Counted from the first letter of the stretch, positions 26,216 through 35,893 are shown. The stretch: 61,835 nucleotides of DNA from an uncultured Lachnospiraceae bacterium (GCA_910589385.1 CAJUTU010000021.1:1-61835); one strand, 5' to 3'. Program-made: numbers and translations. Notes: generated from the letters alone by a model not told the origin.

Positions 26216-27120
26216 TGATTTCCCTGCTGGTTTTTCTGGTAAGTATGGGAACTGCTGTTCTTGTCAGAAGAAGTCTGGTTCGGTTCACAGAGCAGCTTTC
26301 AGATTGTCTGGACGCAATGAAAGCAGGGGAGAAAGAAATTGATTTTCAAGAAGACGAGGAAACGCTGACCGGGAAGATCAGTGTGAAAATGCGCCAGCTT
26401 TATGAGACGATGGAACTGAGATCAGAGGAAAATATCCGCCAGAGAGAGCAGTTGGAATCCATGATCTCCGATATTTCTCATCAGGTGAAAACTCCGATCG
26501 CCAGCATCCGTATGTACCATGATCTTTTGAAGAGAGAAGGGCTGGAAGAAGAGAAACGAGAGGAATTTCTGTGCGCAGTAGAACATCAGGTGGATAAGCT
26601 GGAATTTTTTATGAAAAGCATGATCCGGATGTCCAGGCTGGAAACCGGAATCGTAAAAGTGGAGCCGGAACAAAATTCGGTTTATGAACTGATCGCGCAG
26701 GCGGTCTGTGATGTGGCTTTAAAAGCAGAAGAGAAAGAGATTGATATCGACGTATCCTGCGAGGAAAGCCTGTGCGCATATTTTGACAGAAAATGGACTG
26801 TAGAGGCGGTTTTTAATATTCTGGATAATGGAGTGAAATATACGAAAACCGGAGGGAAACTGGAGATTTCAGCCGGAAAGACAGATTTTTTTGTGCGGAT
26901 TAAGATCAAGGACAATGGAAGAGGGATCGCGGAGGCCAGGATTCCGGACATTTTCAAGCGGTTCTACAGAGAGCCGGAGTCTGCGGATGTGGAAGGCGTC
27001 GGAATCGGGCTGTACCTGGCCCGGGAGATCGTGATGAAGCAGAAAGGATTTCTGGAAGTCCGATCGAAAGTGGGCGAAGGGACAGAGGCTTATGTAAATC
27101 TTCCGTTGGAAAGAATGTAA
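26197..27120 (+). CDS. Histidine kinase of the BceS-like system
   Basis: This 307-aa kinase has one N-terminal membrane helix (about 3-23), a short linker, a HisKA domain with H-box ISDISHQVKTPIASI (His near 96), and HATPase_c with FNILDNGVKYTKTGG, DNGRGI and VGIGLYLA. It lacks a large external sensor. Short kinases of this type sense through their partner ABC permease, which is encoded downstream (28115). A terminator-like hairpin at 27177-27224 separates it from the ABC genes. Confidence 0.92.
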   Translation: MEKILLVISLLVFLVSMGTAVLVRRSLVRFTEQLSDCLDAMKAGEKEIDFQEDEETLTGKISVKMRQLYETMELRSEENIRQREQLESMISDISHQVKTPIASIRMYHDLLKREGLEEEKREEFLCAVEHQVDKLEFFMKSMIRMSRLETGIVKVEPEQNSVYELIAQAVCDVALKAEEKEIDIDVSCEESLCAYFDRKWTVEAVFNILDNGVKYTKTGGKLEISAGKTDFFVRIKIKDNGRGIAEARIPDIFKRFYREPESADVEGVGIGLYLAREIVMKQKGFLEVRSKVGEGTEAYVNLPLERM

Positions 27121-27176
27121 ATATGCGGCCTGCGGATGGCCCATTGTGAATGAAACCAGCCATGGAGCGTAAATGG

Positions 27177-27230
27177 AGATTATCTCAAAGTTGTTACTTT
27201 TCTGAGAACATTTTGAGATAATCTTTTTCT
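27177..27230 (+). terminator. Terminator or attenuator between kinase and ABC genes
   Basis: AGATTATCTCAAA (27177-27189) pairs with TTTTGAGATAATCT (27211-27224), followed by TTTTCT. It can end the two-component transcript. The ABC genes then need their own promoter in 27225-27300, as is usual when the regulator activates them. Confidence 0.75.
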
Positions 27231-27321
27231 ATACTTAGGAACTGTAAGAAAGAGATCAACAGGATGGCTAAGTGATTTTCTTACAGCGACTTAGGCCGTC
27301 AAGGGAAAGGCAGGTAAAGAT

Positions 27322-27993
27322 ATGAGTTATATATTAGAGGCAAAGGACTTGAAAAAATATTATGGGGCGGGGGCTAACATCACCAAAGCGTTGGACGGAG
27401 TCAGCCTGGCTGTGGAGCAGGGCGCATTCGTGTCGATCATAGGGACAAGCGGAAGCGGAAAATCTACTCTTTTGAATATGCTGGGCGGCCTGGATGTGCC
27501 CACCTCCGGCAGTGTGAAGATCAGAAACAAGGAAATCGCCAAAATGAATGACGAGCAGCTAACGGTATTCCGCAGGCGAAACATCGGATTTGTATTCCAG
27601 AATTACAATCTTGTTCCTATTTTAAATGTGTATCAGAACATTGTACTTCCGGTAGAACTGGACGGCAATAAGGTGGATGAAGGGTACGTGGGAAAAATTG
27701 TCTCCCGCCTTCATCTGGAAGAAAAACTGGACCATCTTCCGGGCAGCCTGTCCGGCGGGCAGCAGCAGAGAGTGGCGATCGCAAGGGCGTTAGCAAGCCG
27801 CCCCGCGATCATCCTTGCGGACGAACCCACCGGGAATCTGGACTCCAAGACCTCTCTGGAAGTGATGCAGCTTCTGAAAATGACCAGTACAGAATTTGGG
27901 CAGACCCTGGTCATGATCACCCACAATCCGGAGATTGCCCAGATTGCAGACTGTATGATCCGCATTGAGGACGGGAAAATCGTGGAGGGGTAG
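27322..27993 (+). CDS. ABC transporter ATP-binding protein (MacB/BceA type)
   Basis: This 223-aa ATPase has Walker A (IGTSGSGKSTLLNMLGG), the Q-loop (VFQNYNLVPIL), the signature LSGGQQQRVAIARAL, Walker B (IILADEPTGNLDSKT) and the H-loop (MITHNPE). The sequence is of the LolD/MacB/BceA class that powers mechanotransmission rather than classic transport. It pairs with the 845-aa FtsX-type permease encoded 121 bp downstream. Expected role: removal or detoxification of antimicrobial peptides together with the upstream two-component system. AAAGGCAGG precedes the ATG. Confidence 0.94.
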   Translation: MSYILEAKDLKKYYGAGANITKALDGVSLAVEQGAFVSIIGTSGSGKSTLLNMLGGLDVPTSGSVKIRNKEIAKMNDEQLTVFRRRNIGFVFQNYNLVPILNVYQNIVLPVELDGNKVDEGYVGKIVSRLHLEEKLDHLPGSLSGGQQQRVAIARALASRPAIILADEPTGNLDSKTSLEVMQLLKMTSTEFGQTLVMITHNPEIAQIADCMIRIEDGKIVEG

Positions 27994-28088
27994 GAGTTTT
28001 GCCGCTGGAAAGTGGAAATTATGCAAGGTCAAGAGTCTTGCCGCAGGAAAGCGGCAATTATGCAAGAGTAGGAATTTTGCGGCAGAGA
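27994..28088 (+). repeat. 39-nt imperfect tandem repeats between ABC genes
   Basis: Units start at 27994, 28033 and (partial) 28072, each with a TTGCCGC-type start and, in the first two, a TTATGCAAG end. The second unit contains a perfect hairpin TTGCCGC-AGGAAA-GCGGCAA. They fill the gap between the ATPase and permease genes and would be transcribed within the operon. Confidence 0.7.
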
Positions 28089-28114
28089 TATGAGGAATAA
28101 AGGAGTCCAAAGCT

Positions 28115-30652
28115 ATGAAAATATTAGAAAATAATAACCGGAAATTTATGAAGATCTTGTCAGGCAATTGCCTGAAGGCAAATAAAGGAAGAAATGGAAT
28201 TGCTGTTTTAGCGATCATATTGACAGCGGTTCTGTTTATGGCGCTGACGACGGTACTGGAGGGGGCACAGATTTCCCTTAAGACCCAGGCGCTCCGTCAG
28301 GCCGGCTCAAAATTTATGGTATCCATCAAAAACCTTACCAGAGAGGAAGCCGGACAACTGGTTTCCGACCCGGAATTTACAGTGGCAGGAATTGAAAGAT
28401 ATGTTTCGAATGCGGTAAATCCGGAGTTGGATAATATGAACGTGGTCGTAGGCTGGGTAGATGAAACAGCCGCGAAAAATAGTTTTATGAATCTGGAAAA
28501 AGGGCATTATCCAGAAAAAGAGAATGAGATTGCCTGTGATTCAGAGGTTCTTGGATCATTAGGATTGCCGTATGATGTTGGAAGTACATTTACCCTTCAA
28601 TATACGGCAGGGAATCATACGTTGGAAAAAGAGATGACAGTCTGCGGGATCTGGGAAGGCATGAAATATGAGCAGATAGCGGCTATGCTGGTTTCAGAGC
28701 CTTTTGTAGAGTCTGCCTTGGAAAAATGTGATGGAGAGTATGCATATTTAAAAAAAACCAGCTATGACGTAAGGGGAAGCTTCTCTGATGAAAAGGATCT
28801 GGAAGAAAAGCTGGATGCGATGGTGGAAAAACTGGGATATGACCCGGAGGCGGAAAGAGGGGAAGAAGGGTTTCTCATCCATCATGTGAACCCTGTCTAT
28901 CAAACATCTACCTACAATCGTAAGTCTCCCGAGGCCTTGCTGGCCGGCGGTATTGGGGCGCTGTTGATCCTGATAGCAGGTTACCTTATTATTTACAATA
29001 TTTTCCGGATATCTGTGGAAAAAGATATCCGTCTGTATGGGCAGCTCAAGACGATCGGGACATCTCCAAAGCAGATACGGTATATGGTCATGAGGCAGGG
29101 GATGCTGCTCAGTGCTGCAGGAATCCCGGCAGGTCTTATTCTGGGATGGCTTCTGGGAAACGCGCTGCTGCCGCTTGTTATGACTGCTACAGTTGTGGAT
29201 GTTGTTTCACTTATTATTCCGCCGGTCTGGATCTGGCTTCTGGCGGGGGTGTTTACCCTGGCCACCGTAAGGATCAGCGTCAGCCGGCCAGGCAGGATGG
29301 CGGGGAAAATATCTCCTGTTGAGGCCTTGAAATATCACGGCTCGCAGAAGATCATGAATACGACGAAAAGAGGAAAAGGGTCCCATAACCGTATCCTGTC
29401 AATGGCAGTGGGAAACTTAAGCCGGAATAAAGGAAAAACTGTACTCGTGGTGCTTTCCATTACGTTGAGCGTCGTGCTGCTCAACAGTGTTTTAAACTAT
29501 ACCGGGTGTATGGATCAGGAAACGTTTGTGAAACTGAGGGCAATTGCGGATTTTAATGTGACCAGCGCGAATTTTCATAAATCGGCTTCAGATGATTATT
29601 TGAAGGTGGTGGACAAAAGCGTTGCAGAGGCTATAAAAGATCTGGAACATGTGACGGATTTCGGCCAGGTATACTATCATGTACTTCCGACGGATGAAGA
29701 CGGTTCCAGGTGGGAAAGAGAGCTGGCAGAGGTTACCAGGATCAACCAGAGGGAGGTCCCTGCTGACAGTGAGGAATTTATCCGGGAAAGGATGATGTAT
29801 GGCTTTGATGAAAATGCCCTTGCCAGGACGAAGGTCATAGAAGGAAGTATTGATTATGAAAAGCTTTGTATGGGAAATGATGTCATCATCCAGGGATTCG
29901 TGGATAACTGGGGTGAATATTATTATGAAAATCAGGAATTCCATGCAGGGGATGTGATCCAGGCGGAGATTGAGGGAAATCTGCGGGAATACACGGTCAT
30001 GGCGGTTGTAGGCGAGGGCTGTCTTGATATGAGTTACAGCAGCGGCGGCTATGAATCGATCATATTTGCCGAACCGGTATTTCTGGAAATGTTCCCTGAT
30101 AATCAAAATCCGATCCACTGTGTATTTGATGCGGAGGAAGACAGCTTTGACGAAGTAAACGGGCAGGTCAATGCAATCGCGGAGGGCGCCGGCCTTTCCG
30201 TCGAGACCAGGCTGACAGACGAAGCGGAATTTAAAGAGATGCAAAATACCTATAATATGGTAGGGCTCGTTGTTTCTTTGATCCTGGGAATCATTGGGAT
30301 CCTGAACATGGTCAATGTGATCATGACCGGAGTGATCGCAAGGCAGAGGGAATTTGCTTCTATGAGGAGCATCGGGATGACCCGGAAACAGCTTCAAAGG
30401 CTGATGGTATACGAAGGGATCATTTACGCAGTATTTTCGGGGGCGGTCGGCATTTTGCTCAGCGGGCTTTTGTCGGCGACACTAATTAAAAACTATGTTA
30501 CGGGCATCTGGTTTATGAAATATCATTTTACCGTGCTGCCGGCAGCGGCGGTGTCAGTACTGTGCCTTTTGCTGGCAGCAGGGATTTCTGCTATGACAGA
30601 TAGGGTATGGAATGAGGGGAGTATTGTAGAGCAGTTGAGGGAGTGTGAATGA
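28115..30652 (+). CDS. FtsX-type ABC transporter permease
   Basis: This 845-aa permease has two FtsX domains. An N-terminal helix (about 27-47) is followed by a large extracytoplasmic domain, a three-helix FtsX core (about 270-385), a second N-terminal helix (about 440-458), another external domain and a final three-helix core (about 705-835; LGIIGILNMVNVIMTGVIAR and a REFASMRSIGMTRKQL loop). This double-domain layout is that of peptide-resistance or macrolide exporters and of transporters acting with short histidine kinases. It forms a complex with the ATPase at 27322. AAGGAG precedes the ATG at 28115. Confidence 0.92.
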   Translation: MKILENNNRKFMKILSGNCLKANKGRNGIAVLAIILTAVLFMALTTVLEGAQISLKTQALRQAGSKFMVSIKNLTREEAGQLVSDPEFTVAGIERYVSNAVNPELDNMNVVVGWVDETAAKNSFMNLEKGHYPEKENEIACDSEVLGSLGLPYDVGSTFTLQYTAGNHTLEKEMTVCGIWEGMKYEQIAAMLVSEPFVESALEKCDGEYAYLKKTSYDVRGSFSDEKDLEEKLDAMVEKLGYDPEAERGEEGFLIHHVNPVYQTSTYNRKSPEALLAGGIGALLILIAGYLIIYNIFRISVEKDIRLYGQLKTIGTSPKQIRYMVMRQGMLLSAAGIPAGLILGWLLGNALLPLVMTATVVDVVSLIIPPVWIWLLAGVFTLATVRISVSRPGRMAGKISPVEALKYHGSQKIMNTTKRGKGSHNRILSMAVGNLSRNKGKTVLVVLSITLSVVLLNSVLNYTGCMDQETFVKLRAIADFNVTSANFHKSASDDYLKVVDKSVAEAIKDLEHVTDFGQVYYHVLPTDEDGSRWERELAEVTRINQREVPADSEEFIRERMMYGFDENALARTKVIEGSIDYEKLCMGNDVIIQGFVDNWGEYYYENQEFHAGDVIQAEIEGNLREYTVMAVVGEGCLDMSYSSGGYESIIFAEPVFLEMFPDNQNPIHCVFDAEEDSFDEVNGQVNAIAEGAGLSVETRLTDEAEFKEMQNTYNMVGLVVSLILGIIGILNMVNVIMTGVIARQREFASMRSIGMTRKQLQRLMVYEGIIYAVFSGAVGILLSGLLSATLIKNYVTGIWFMKYHFTVLPAAAVSVLCLLLAAGISAMTDRVWNEGSIVEQLRECE

Positions 30653-30700
30653 AGCAGATTGTTTGTGTGCCTATATTGATAGGAACAACAAGCGAAAATA

Positions 30701-30741
30701 AATAAACCTACCTTGTGCTTTGCCGCCTGGGTAGGTTTATT
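30701..30741 (+). terminator. Terminator after the FtsX permease
   Basis: A perfect 12-bp inverted repeat AATAAACCTACC (30701-30712)/GGTAGGTTTATT (30730-30741) lies 49 bp after the stop. The 3' arm is T-rich but only a short T-run follows. Confidence 0.65.
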
Positions 30742-30904
30742 CTGAAAACTTTATCTTAGGAGGCTAACCATTTTGTGGGTGGCTGCTCCTTTTATGTTTA
30801 TGATTATAGCATTGTTCTGTTTGCTTGTAAATGATTGGTTCACCATTTGGCTTGATTTTACATGCTGCACCGCTCTGCACCAAAAACATAAATGCTATTC
30901 GCTT

Positions 30905-31231
30905 CTATAACTCAACATATGGATTATTCAGCCACATCTCACTATAACCTTTAGCGATCATGAACTGACGATATTTATAAAGCACTTCACCTTCTTCCAT
31001 TCTAATCTCGTCTGATAAATCGTCGTCTGGCACTAAGTAGATATCATCTGGTAGAAAGTTAATTTGATGTTGCATCTTATTTTGTTCCCGTAGTATAGAA
31101 TAATGGACGTAGATGGAATTGCTCTCATAATTCCGGATAATCTTTTCTGCCCTGCTAAACGGTTCTGCTAAATGTAAGATTAACGCCGCTTCTTTACCGC
31201 CCATAGCTTCTGCCATTGCCTTAAACTCCAT
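30905..31231 (-). CDS. Unknown 108-residue protein next to a small repressor
   Basis: This soluble protein has a helical N-terminus (MEFKAMAEAMGGKEAALILHLAEPF), an acidic middle (PDDDLSDEIRMEEGEVLYKYR) and an aromatic end (YSEMWLNNPYVEL). Not recognised. GGAGG 8 nt before the ATG and divergence from an XRE repressor suggest a regulated accessory gene, perhaps part of a decayed mobile element or a toxin-antitoxin-like pair. No catalytic motif is visible. Confidence 0.6.
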   Translation of the reverse strand: MEFKAMAEAMGGKEAALILHLAEPFSRAEKIIRNYESNSIYVHYSILREQNKMQHQINFLPDDIYLVPDDDLSDEIRMEEGEVLYKYRQFMIAKGYSEMWLNNPYVEL

Positions 31232-31338
31232 GGTTATTACCTCCTGAGATATTTTTATGGTCGTTATCTTAACTCGTACTGACTTAAAAAGCGATAAGAA
31301 GTTCTGATTTTGCTAAAATAAGTCCGAGGTGATGACCA

Positions 31339-31545
31339 ATGAATTATCCCGAGCGTATGAGAGCCTTGCGTGAAGATAACGGCTTAACGCAAACAGACAT
31401 AGCCAAAATGCTGGGAATTGCTCAGACTACTTACTCACAATATGAACTTTATAAGCGTCCGATGCCAATAGAATACTTGGTAGCACTTTGTAAGTATTAT
31501 GAGGTTTCGGCAGACTATATGCTAGGTCTCACGGAAAAGAAATAA
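31339..31545 (+). CDS. Small XRE-family repressor
   Basis: This 68-aa single-domain HTH protein (YPERMRALREDNGLTQTDIAKMLGIAQTTYSQYE, recognition helix about 28-38) ends with the dimer-helix segment YYEVSADYMLGLTEKK. That ending is typical of Clostridia phage and ICE repressors. GAGGTGATGACC precedes the ATG. The divergent unknown gene at 30905 shares the 107-bp promoter region and is the likely target. A terminator overlaps the stop codon. Confidence 0.88.
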   Translation: MNYPERMRALREDNGLTQTDIAKMLGIAQTTYSQYELYKRPMPIEYLVALCKYYEVSADYMLGLTEKK

Positions 31546-31581
31546 TCCTCTACGCTTGAGTAGGCGAGGAGGGTTATTTTT
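31543..31581 (+). terminator. Intrinsic terminator of the small XRE gene
   Basis: TAATCCTC (31543-31550) pairs with GAGGGTTA (31569-31576, one wobble), followed by TTTTTG. The 5' arm begins with the stop codon. Confidence 0.75.
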
Positions 31582-31938
31582 GTTTACGAATGGCTTTTGA
31601 TGATATTCATTACTTTCTTGCATCATATAAAGATTCTTACAAAACATATAAACTATGCGATAAAACCACTACCTAGCTGGATGCCCGGTTTCAGTATTTT
31701 ATTGGCTCGGATGCCATGCACTGTAGCTAAATGATAAGTCATAAAAATAGGTGGCATATTTTTAATAAATGTAGTAAAATGTAATATCAATAACAAAGGA
31801 GTTGCGGTTGGACGTATCGGGATAGAGTTGCACTCTATAAAGCATTAGAAAAAGAATTCGATAGCAATACAGAATAGGATTAATTTCAAAGGACGGAGGC
31901 CAGATGTACAGTGAATAGTGGAGGGGAGGAAGTAATAT
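31582..31938. other. Intergenic region without a gene
   Basis: This 357-bp AT-rich region lies between the XRE terminator and the Panacea-like pseudogene. Ribosome-site-like AGGGGAGGAAG occurs just before 31939. A short frame near 31800-31880 has no coding character. Nothing else was recognised. Confidence 0.45.
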
Positions 31939-32537
31939 ATGAGTATAGTCCAGAATATCAGACTTAATACGATTTCCACATCACCATATAATGCGTATCA
32001 TTCTTATACAACATCAGCGATATTCCGACAGACACAGAGAGGTATGTTTTTATTGCTTCAGATGAGACGGATCCTATTGCGATAGAGGAAACAGGCAAGT
32101 ACTCTATCTTTGATGTGGCAGATTGGTTTCTGGCGAGAGACAATATGACTCAGAAGAAACTTCAAAAGCTGTGCTATTATGCACAGGCATGGTGCTATGC
32201 ACTGAAAGGATATCGTTTAGAAGATACAGATTATCAGGCATGGATCCATGGACCGGCTTCACCGGCTTTATGGGAACGTTTTAAATCATTTGGCTGCGAT
32301 ACCATTTGTATGAAAGGAAAATATATAGTACCATTTGAAGACGAAGATAAACGATTATTGGAAGATGTATGGGATACTTATGGCGAGTATACAGAAAATG
32401 CATTAGAAACTTTGAGCCATCGTGAATTGCCCTGGATGGAGGCTAGAAGAGGGTATGAGCCAGACGAAAAATGCACAATTGTGATTTCACCTGATACCAT
32501 GGCATCATATTATAAATCCATATATTGTGGTGATTGA
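31939..32537 (+). pseudogene. Panacea-domain (SocA-like) antitoxin, frameshifted
   Basis: The Panacea domain is clear in frame 3: FDVADWFLARDNMTQKKLQKL, LCYYAQAWCYALKG, AWIHGPASPALWERF, ending at 32537. That frame has no ATG; it stays open back to 31992 (NISDIPTDTERYVFIASDE) after a TAA at 31989. A well-placed start (GGGGAGG, ATG 31939) lies in another frame and reads MSIVQNIRLNTISTSPYN. One frameshift near 32005 would join them into a normal protein of about 200 aa. PanA proteins neutralise diverse toxins encoded beside them. A restart at GTG 32115 could still make a 140-aa truncated domain. Confidence 0.65.
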
Positions 32538-32540
32538 TAG

Positions 32541-32768
32541 ATGGCAAAATTAACACAAAAACGAGAAGTACCTTTTGAACTGTGTTTTAAATATCCTTTG
32601 GAGAATGGATATACATTTAAGGAACTGACCCCGGAAAATGTAAAGCAGTTTCAGGCATTTTTGAATAAAGTATCGCAGATGACAGTAACGTAGGTTGATC
32701 GAGCATTTTCCAGGAAACCAGATACTGACGACATTTATAAAGGGATGCTTTCTTGGGTTACAAGATAG
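32541..32768 (+). pseudogene. Partner of the Panacea antitoxin, amber-interrupted and truncated
   Basis: ATG 32541 lies 3 bp after the Panacea stop. The frame encodes MAKLTQKREVPFELCFKYPL and reaches a TAG at 32691-32693. After the TAG the same frame continues VDRAFSRKPDTDDIYKGM to a second stop at 32768. The text reads through as one protein if TAG replaces a CAG (MTVT-Q-VDRAF). The C-terminus then runs into the ribosome site of the Nudix gene. This is most likely the remnant of a toxin of a PanAT pair. A 50-aa product ending at the first TAG is the alternative. Confidence 0.5.
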
Positions 32769-32779
32769 GAGGAAAAAGC

Positions 32780-33499
32780 ATGTCAGCATTTTTAAAGGAT
32801 CTTTCAAGATTTTATGGAACCGGAGAGCGTAATCAGGCCGGCCAGACGCTGGAGGAATTTTTAGAAGGATACGACCCTTATAAATACCGGACTCCGAGCT
32901 GTACCGCAGATGCAGTGATCTTTTCTGCCAGGGAGCCGTTGACAAAGGAGCTTACAGGGATCAAAATATTGCTGGTAAAGAGAAGTAATCACCCAAGTAT
33001 TGGATTTTGGGCGCTGCCGGGAGGCTTTGTGAATATGGAGGAAAATCTGGAAGAGTCGGCGAAGCGCGAACTGCTGGAAGAGACGGGGATTGGAAATCTT
33101 GCTATGGAACAGATTGCGGCCTACGGGAATTATGACCGGGATCCACGGACGCGAGTGATCACTACGGCATATATGGCGCTGGTGCAGGGGGAAGAACGAA
33201 AAGCCTGTGCCGGGGATGACGCGGCAGACGCTGTCTGGTGCGGATTGACACTGGAAAAAATAAAAAGCGAGAGACAGCTTTGCGGAGCCGGGCAGCAGGA
33301 GACCGAGATCACGTCCTATCGGCTTCATGTGAAAAATCAGGAGAAAGATCTGGATACCTGTGCGGTCGTGGAACAAAAAAGACATTTGGGGCTGATACGG
33401 GAAGAATCATTTGAAGTAAAAGAATGCGGGATGCTTGCGGTGGATCACGCGGCGATCATCGTGCAGGCGCTGACGATCCTTCAAGAGCGGTGCGGCTGA
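32780..33499 (+). CDS. Nudix hydrolase
   Basis: This 239-aa protein has a Nudix domain (about 40-175) with a complete Nudix box: GGFVNMEENLEESAKREL followed by LEETGIG, matching Gx5Ex7REUxEExGU. ADP-ribose-type features include YGNYDRDPRTRVITTAYMAL, where the family often hydrolyses ADP-ribose or related nucleotides. The C-terminal winged region of NrtR-type regulators is not evident. AGGAGGAAAAAGC precedes ATG 32780. It is intact, although it lies between decayed genes. A DUF1294 gene follows after 36 bp. Confidence 0.88.
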   Translation: MSAFLKDLSRFYGTGERNQAGQTLEEFLEGYDPYKYRTPSCTADAVIFSAREPLTKELTGIKILLVKRSNHPSIGFWALPGGFVNMEENLEESAKRELLEETGIGNLAMEQIAAYGNYDRDPRTRVITTAYMALVQGEERKACAGDDAADAVWCGLTLEKIKSERQLCGAGQQETEITSYRLHVKNQEKDLDTCAVVEQKRHLGLIREESFEVKECGMLAVDHAAIIVQALTILQERCG

Positions 33500-33535
33500 C
33501 AGTTGAATCCGGCTTATCCTGATGGGGGAGAAGTG

Positions 33536-33811
33536 ATGGATAGAATACTTGTATTATATCTGTTTTGGATGAATATATTGACTTTTATCGTGTTTTGGCT
33601 CGACAAGTGGAAAGCAGTCCATGGGAAATGGAGGATCAGAGTATCGGTTTTGCTTGGGCTGTCGTTTTTTGGAGGCGCACTTGGCGGCTTGTGTGCAATG
33701 TATTTGTTCCGGCATAAGACTCAAAAAGTATGTTTTAAAATCGGACTGCCTGTGATGCTCATTGCACAGATAATCCTTTTGATATATATAAAGGCGGCTG
33801 TAATCGTATAG
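33536..33811 (+). CDS. DUF1294 membrane protein
   Basis: This 91-aa protein has three hydrophobic segments and the DUF1294 signature: FWLDKWKAVHGKWRIR, LGLSFFGGALGGLCAMYLFRHKTQKVCF. Function unknown. GGGGGAG 7 nt before ATG 33536 sets the start. It is probably co-transcribed with the Nudix gene. Complete and of usual length. Confidence 0.88.
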   Translation: MDRILVLYLFWMNILTFIVFWLDKWKAVHGKWRIRVSVLLGLSFFGGALGGLCAMYLFRHKTQKVCFKIGLPVMLIAQIILLIYIKAAVIV

Positions 33812-33870
33812 GAGTTTCCGGCATCTGATGATAATATAATGGATAAGGATAGAAGCGGCATACATGCGGA

Positions 33871-34596
33871 TTGGTATCGAATATCGTGGTTCCGGTGAAT
33901 GAATCGGAGGAAGAGATTGAAAAGGCAAGACAGGATACCTATAGCACTTCGTCCTTCGGCTATGCATTCAGTAATGTGTGGTGGTCAGATCCCATGTTCT
34001 TTGGCAGGTTTTCGGATATTGATCAGGCAAACTTCGGCGACAAGCTGCCGCAGTTTACGGAGGAAGAATGGAAACTGGTTTCCCAGCCCCTTGATTTTTA
34101 CGGATTTAATGTATATCAGGCAGGCGGTAATCCAATGCCCGCGGATCCTTATACATATGACCGTTATGCATATCAGGGAAGTCCGCGTACATCTATGGAC
34201 TGGAATATTACACCGGATGTATTGTACTGGGGGTGCCGTTTCTTTTATGAGCGTTATAAGAAACCAATCCTGATTACGGAAAATGGTATGGCAGCGTATG
34301 ATGTGGTATCTCTGGACGGAAAAGTCCATGACCCGTACCGCAAGGATTTTATGCATCGTTATCTGCTCGCATTAGTGCGTGCGGTAGAGGAGGGATATCC
34401 GGTGATCGGATATCAGTACTGGTCAGTTATGGATAATTATGAGTGGTCCAATGGTTATGACAAACGTTTTGGCCTGGTTTATGTGGATTATCAGACGCAG
34501 CAGCGGATTATCAAGGATTCCGCATACTGGTATCGCAGAGTGATCGAGACAAATGGGGAAATCCTAAGCCTTAATCCTGAGAACAAAGCGGAATAA
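33871..34596 (+). pseudogene. C-terminal half of a GH1 beta-glycosidase
   Basis: The frame encodes the second half of a family 1 glycosidase: WWSDPMFFGRF, LDFYGFNVYQ, the nucleophile motif in PILITENGMA, and YQYWSVMDNYEWSNGYDKRFGLVYVDY. Family members are about 450-480 aa; the first 220 or so, with the NEP acid/base motif, are missing. The join with upstream DNA is near 33865, where the GH1 sequence begins without a start codon. The protein would be inactive. It probably once worked with the broken GPH transporter and AraC regulator just downstream on beta-glucosides. Confidence 0.88.
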
Positions 34597-34694
34597 AAGT
34601 ATATGGAGTGGGCAATGTGGTCTGCCATATGGTATAACAGGAACATGGAATAAAGCATCTACAGTTCAAGAAGTGCAAAAGAGGATGGGAGACC

Positions 34695-35742
34695 ATGCGT
34701 TTTGTAGGTTCTTATAATTGGAGTGTGGACGAAAAACTGGAGGAGATGGAAGTAATCTTCAAATCCATATATGAGAAAAATGCTTCTTCGCATTTAGAAG
34801 AGCCTTATGAACTGGGCTTCTATACTTTTGTGATGCAGCATGCTTTTGCACTTTTGCCCGCTCCGGTTCGGCGGATGCTGTGTGAGGAACGTCTGGAAGA
34901 GAACTCTTTTTTTCGGCGGAACAGGATATCGAGCTATACCGTCATCAGCTTTATCTGCCCTGCATCTGGCATTCACATGATTTTCTGGAAGTAGTATGTG
35001 TCATTCAGGGGAACTGTACACACTATATTGCCGAACAGACACTGGAAATGCAGGAGGGCGATATTTGCATTGTGGCACCAGATACAAGACATGCGATCAG
35101 CGCATTTCATGATGATAGTATCGTACTCAACATCTTGATCCGGATCAGCACATTTGAAACAGCCTTTTTCGGCACTCTGATCGACAATAATGTTTTATCA
35201 CGGTTCTTTAACCGGGCATTATATGATTTCCCAAACTATCCGTACCTTTATTTCCAGACAGGGCATGATCAGAGAGTAATTAATTTTATTGGTTATGCAT
35301 ACGAAGAATCCCGTGGGAAAAGCCAGTACAAAAGACAGATGATGAATAACATTATTACGGGGATGTTTGTGATGCTCCTGAGGAATCATGGGACAAATGT
35401 GATTGCTCTAGGCCTGGAATCGCTGGATAAAGATAAAAATCTGCTCTATATCCTGAAGTATATGCAGGAACATTACGATACGGTACACTGCATGAGATGT
35501 CGATTTTCTTTAACTATAGTGAACGGCAGATCCAGCGTCTGGTCACCAATGCGACAGGGATTAGTTTTAGTGCAAATATCCTTCGCCTGAAAATGAACTA
35601 GGCAGGCCGTCTTTTCTCACAATCAGATATGTCGGTTACGGAGGTTGCTGAAAATGTGGGATATACGGATGTCAGGAATTTCCGGAGGATTTTTAAAAGA
35701 TATTACGGTGTGACTCCGACAAAATACAGAGACAAACGTTGA
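34695..35742 (+). pseudogene. AraC-family regulator, two frameshifts and an amber codon
   Basis: Three frames together give one AraC protein. The N-terminus (34695 to about 34910) is MRFVGSYNWSVDEKLEE. After a shift comes a cupin-like sensor: WHSHDFLEVVCVIQGNCTHY and MQEGDICIVAPDTRHAIS. A second shift near 35480 leads into LHEMSIFFNYSERQIQRLV. An in-frame TAG then lies in KMN-stop-AGRLFSQ, followed by the HTH end MSVTEVAENVGYTDVRNFRRIFKRYYG over two helices and PTKYRDK. The sensor and HTH halves are separated, so it cannot function. It likely regulated the adjoining glycoside genes. Confidence 0.88.
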
Positions 35743-35893
35743 ATATTTGTAAGTGCTGGCTGCCCTCTGTGGAGCCGTATACTGTAATAAATGTCGTGTA
35801 ATCCCCCAATAGTGTCGGTTGGCGCTCTATTTTTCTGAGAACTGTGTTGCTATACTTATAGCAGCTTGAGAACAGGTTCTAAAGAAAAATTTT

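Noticed and set aside
32691..32693. TAG as a recoded sense codon (also in the AraC pseudogene)
   Set aside because: The window also has in-frame TAA and TGA codons and frameshifts in other genes, and intact genes end normally. Decay is the simpler explanation.
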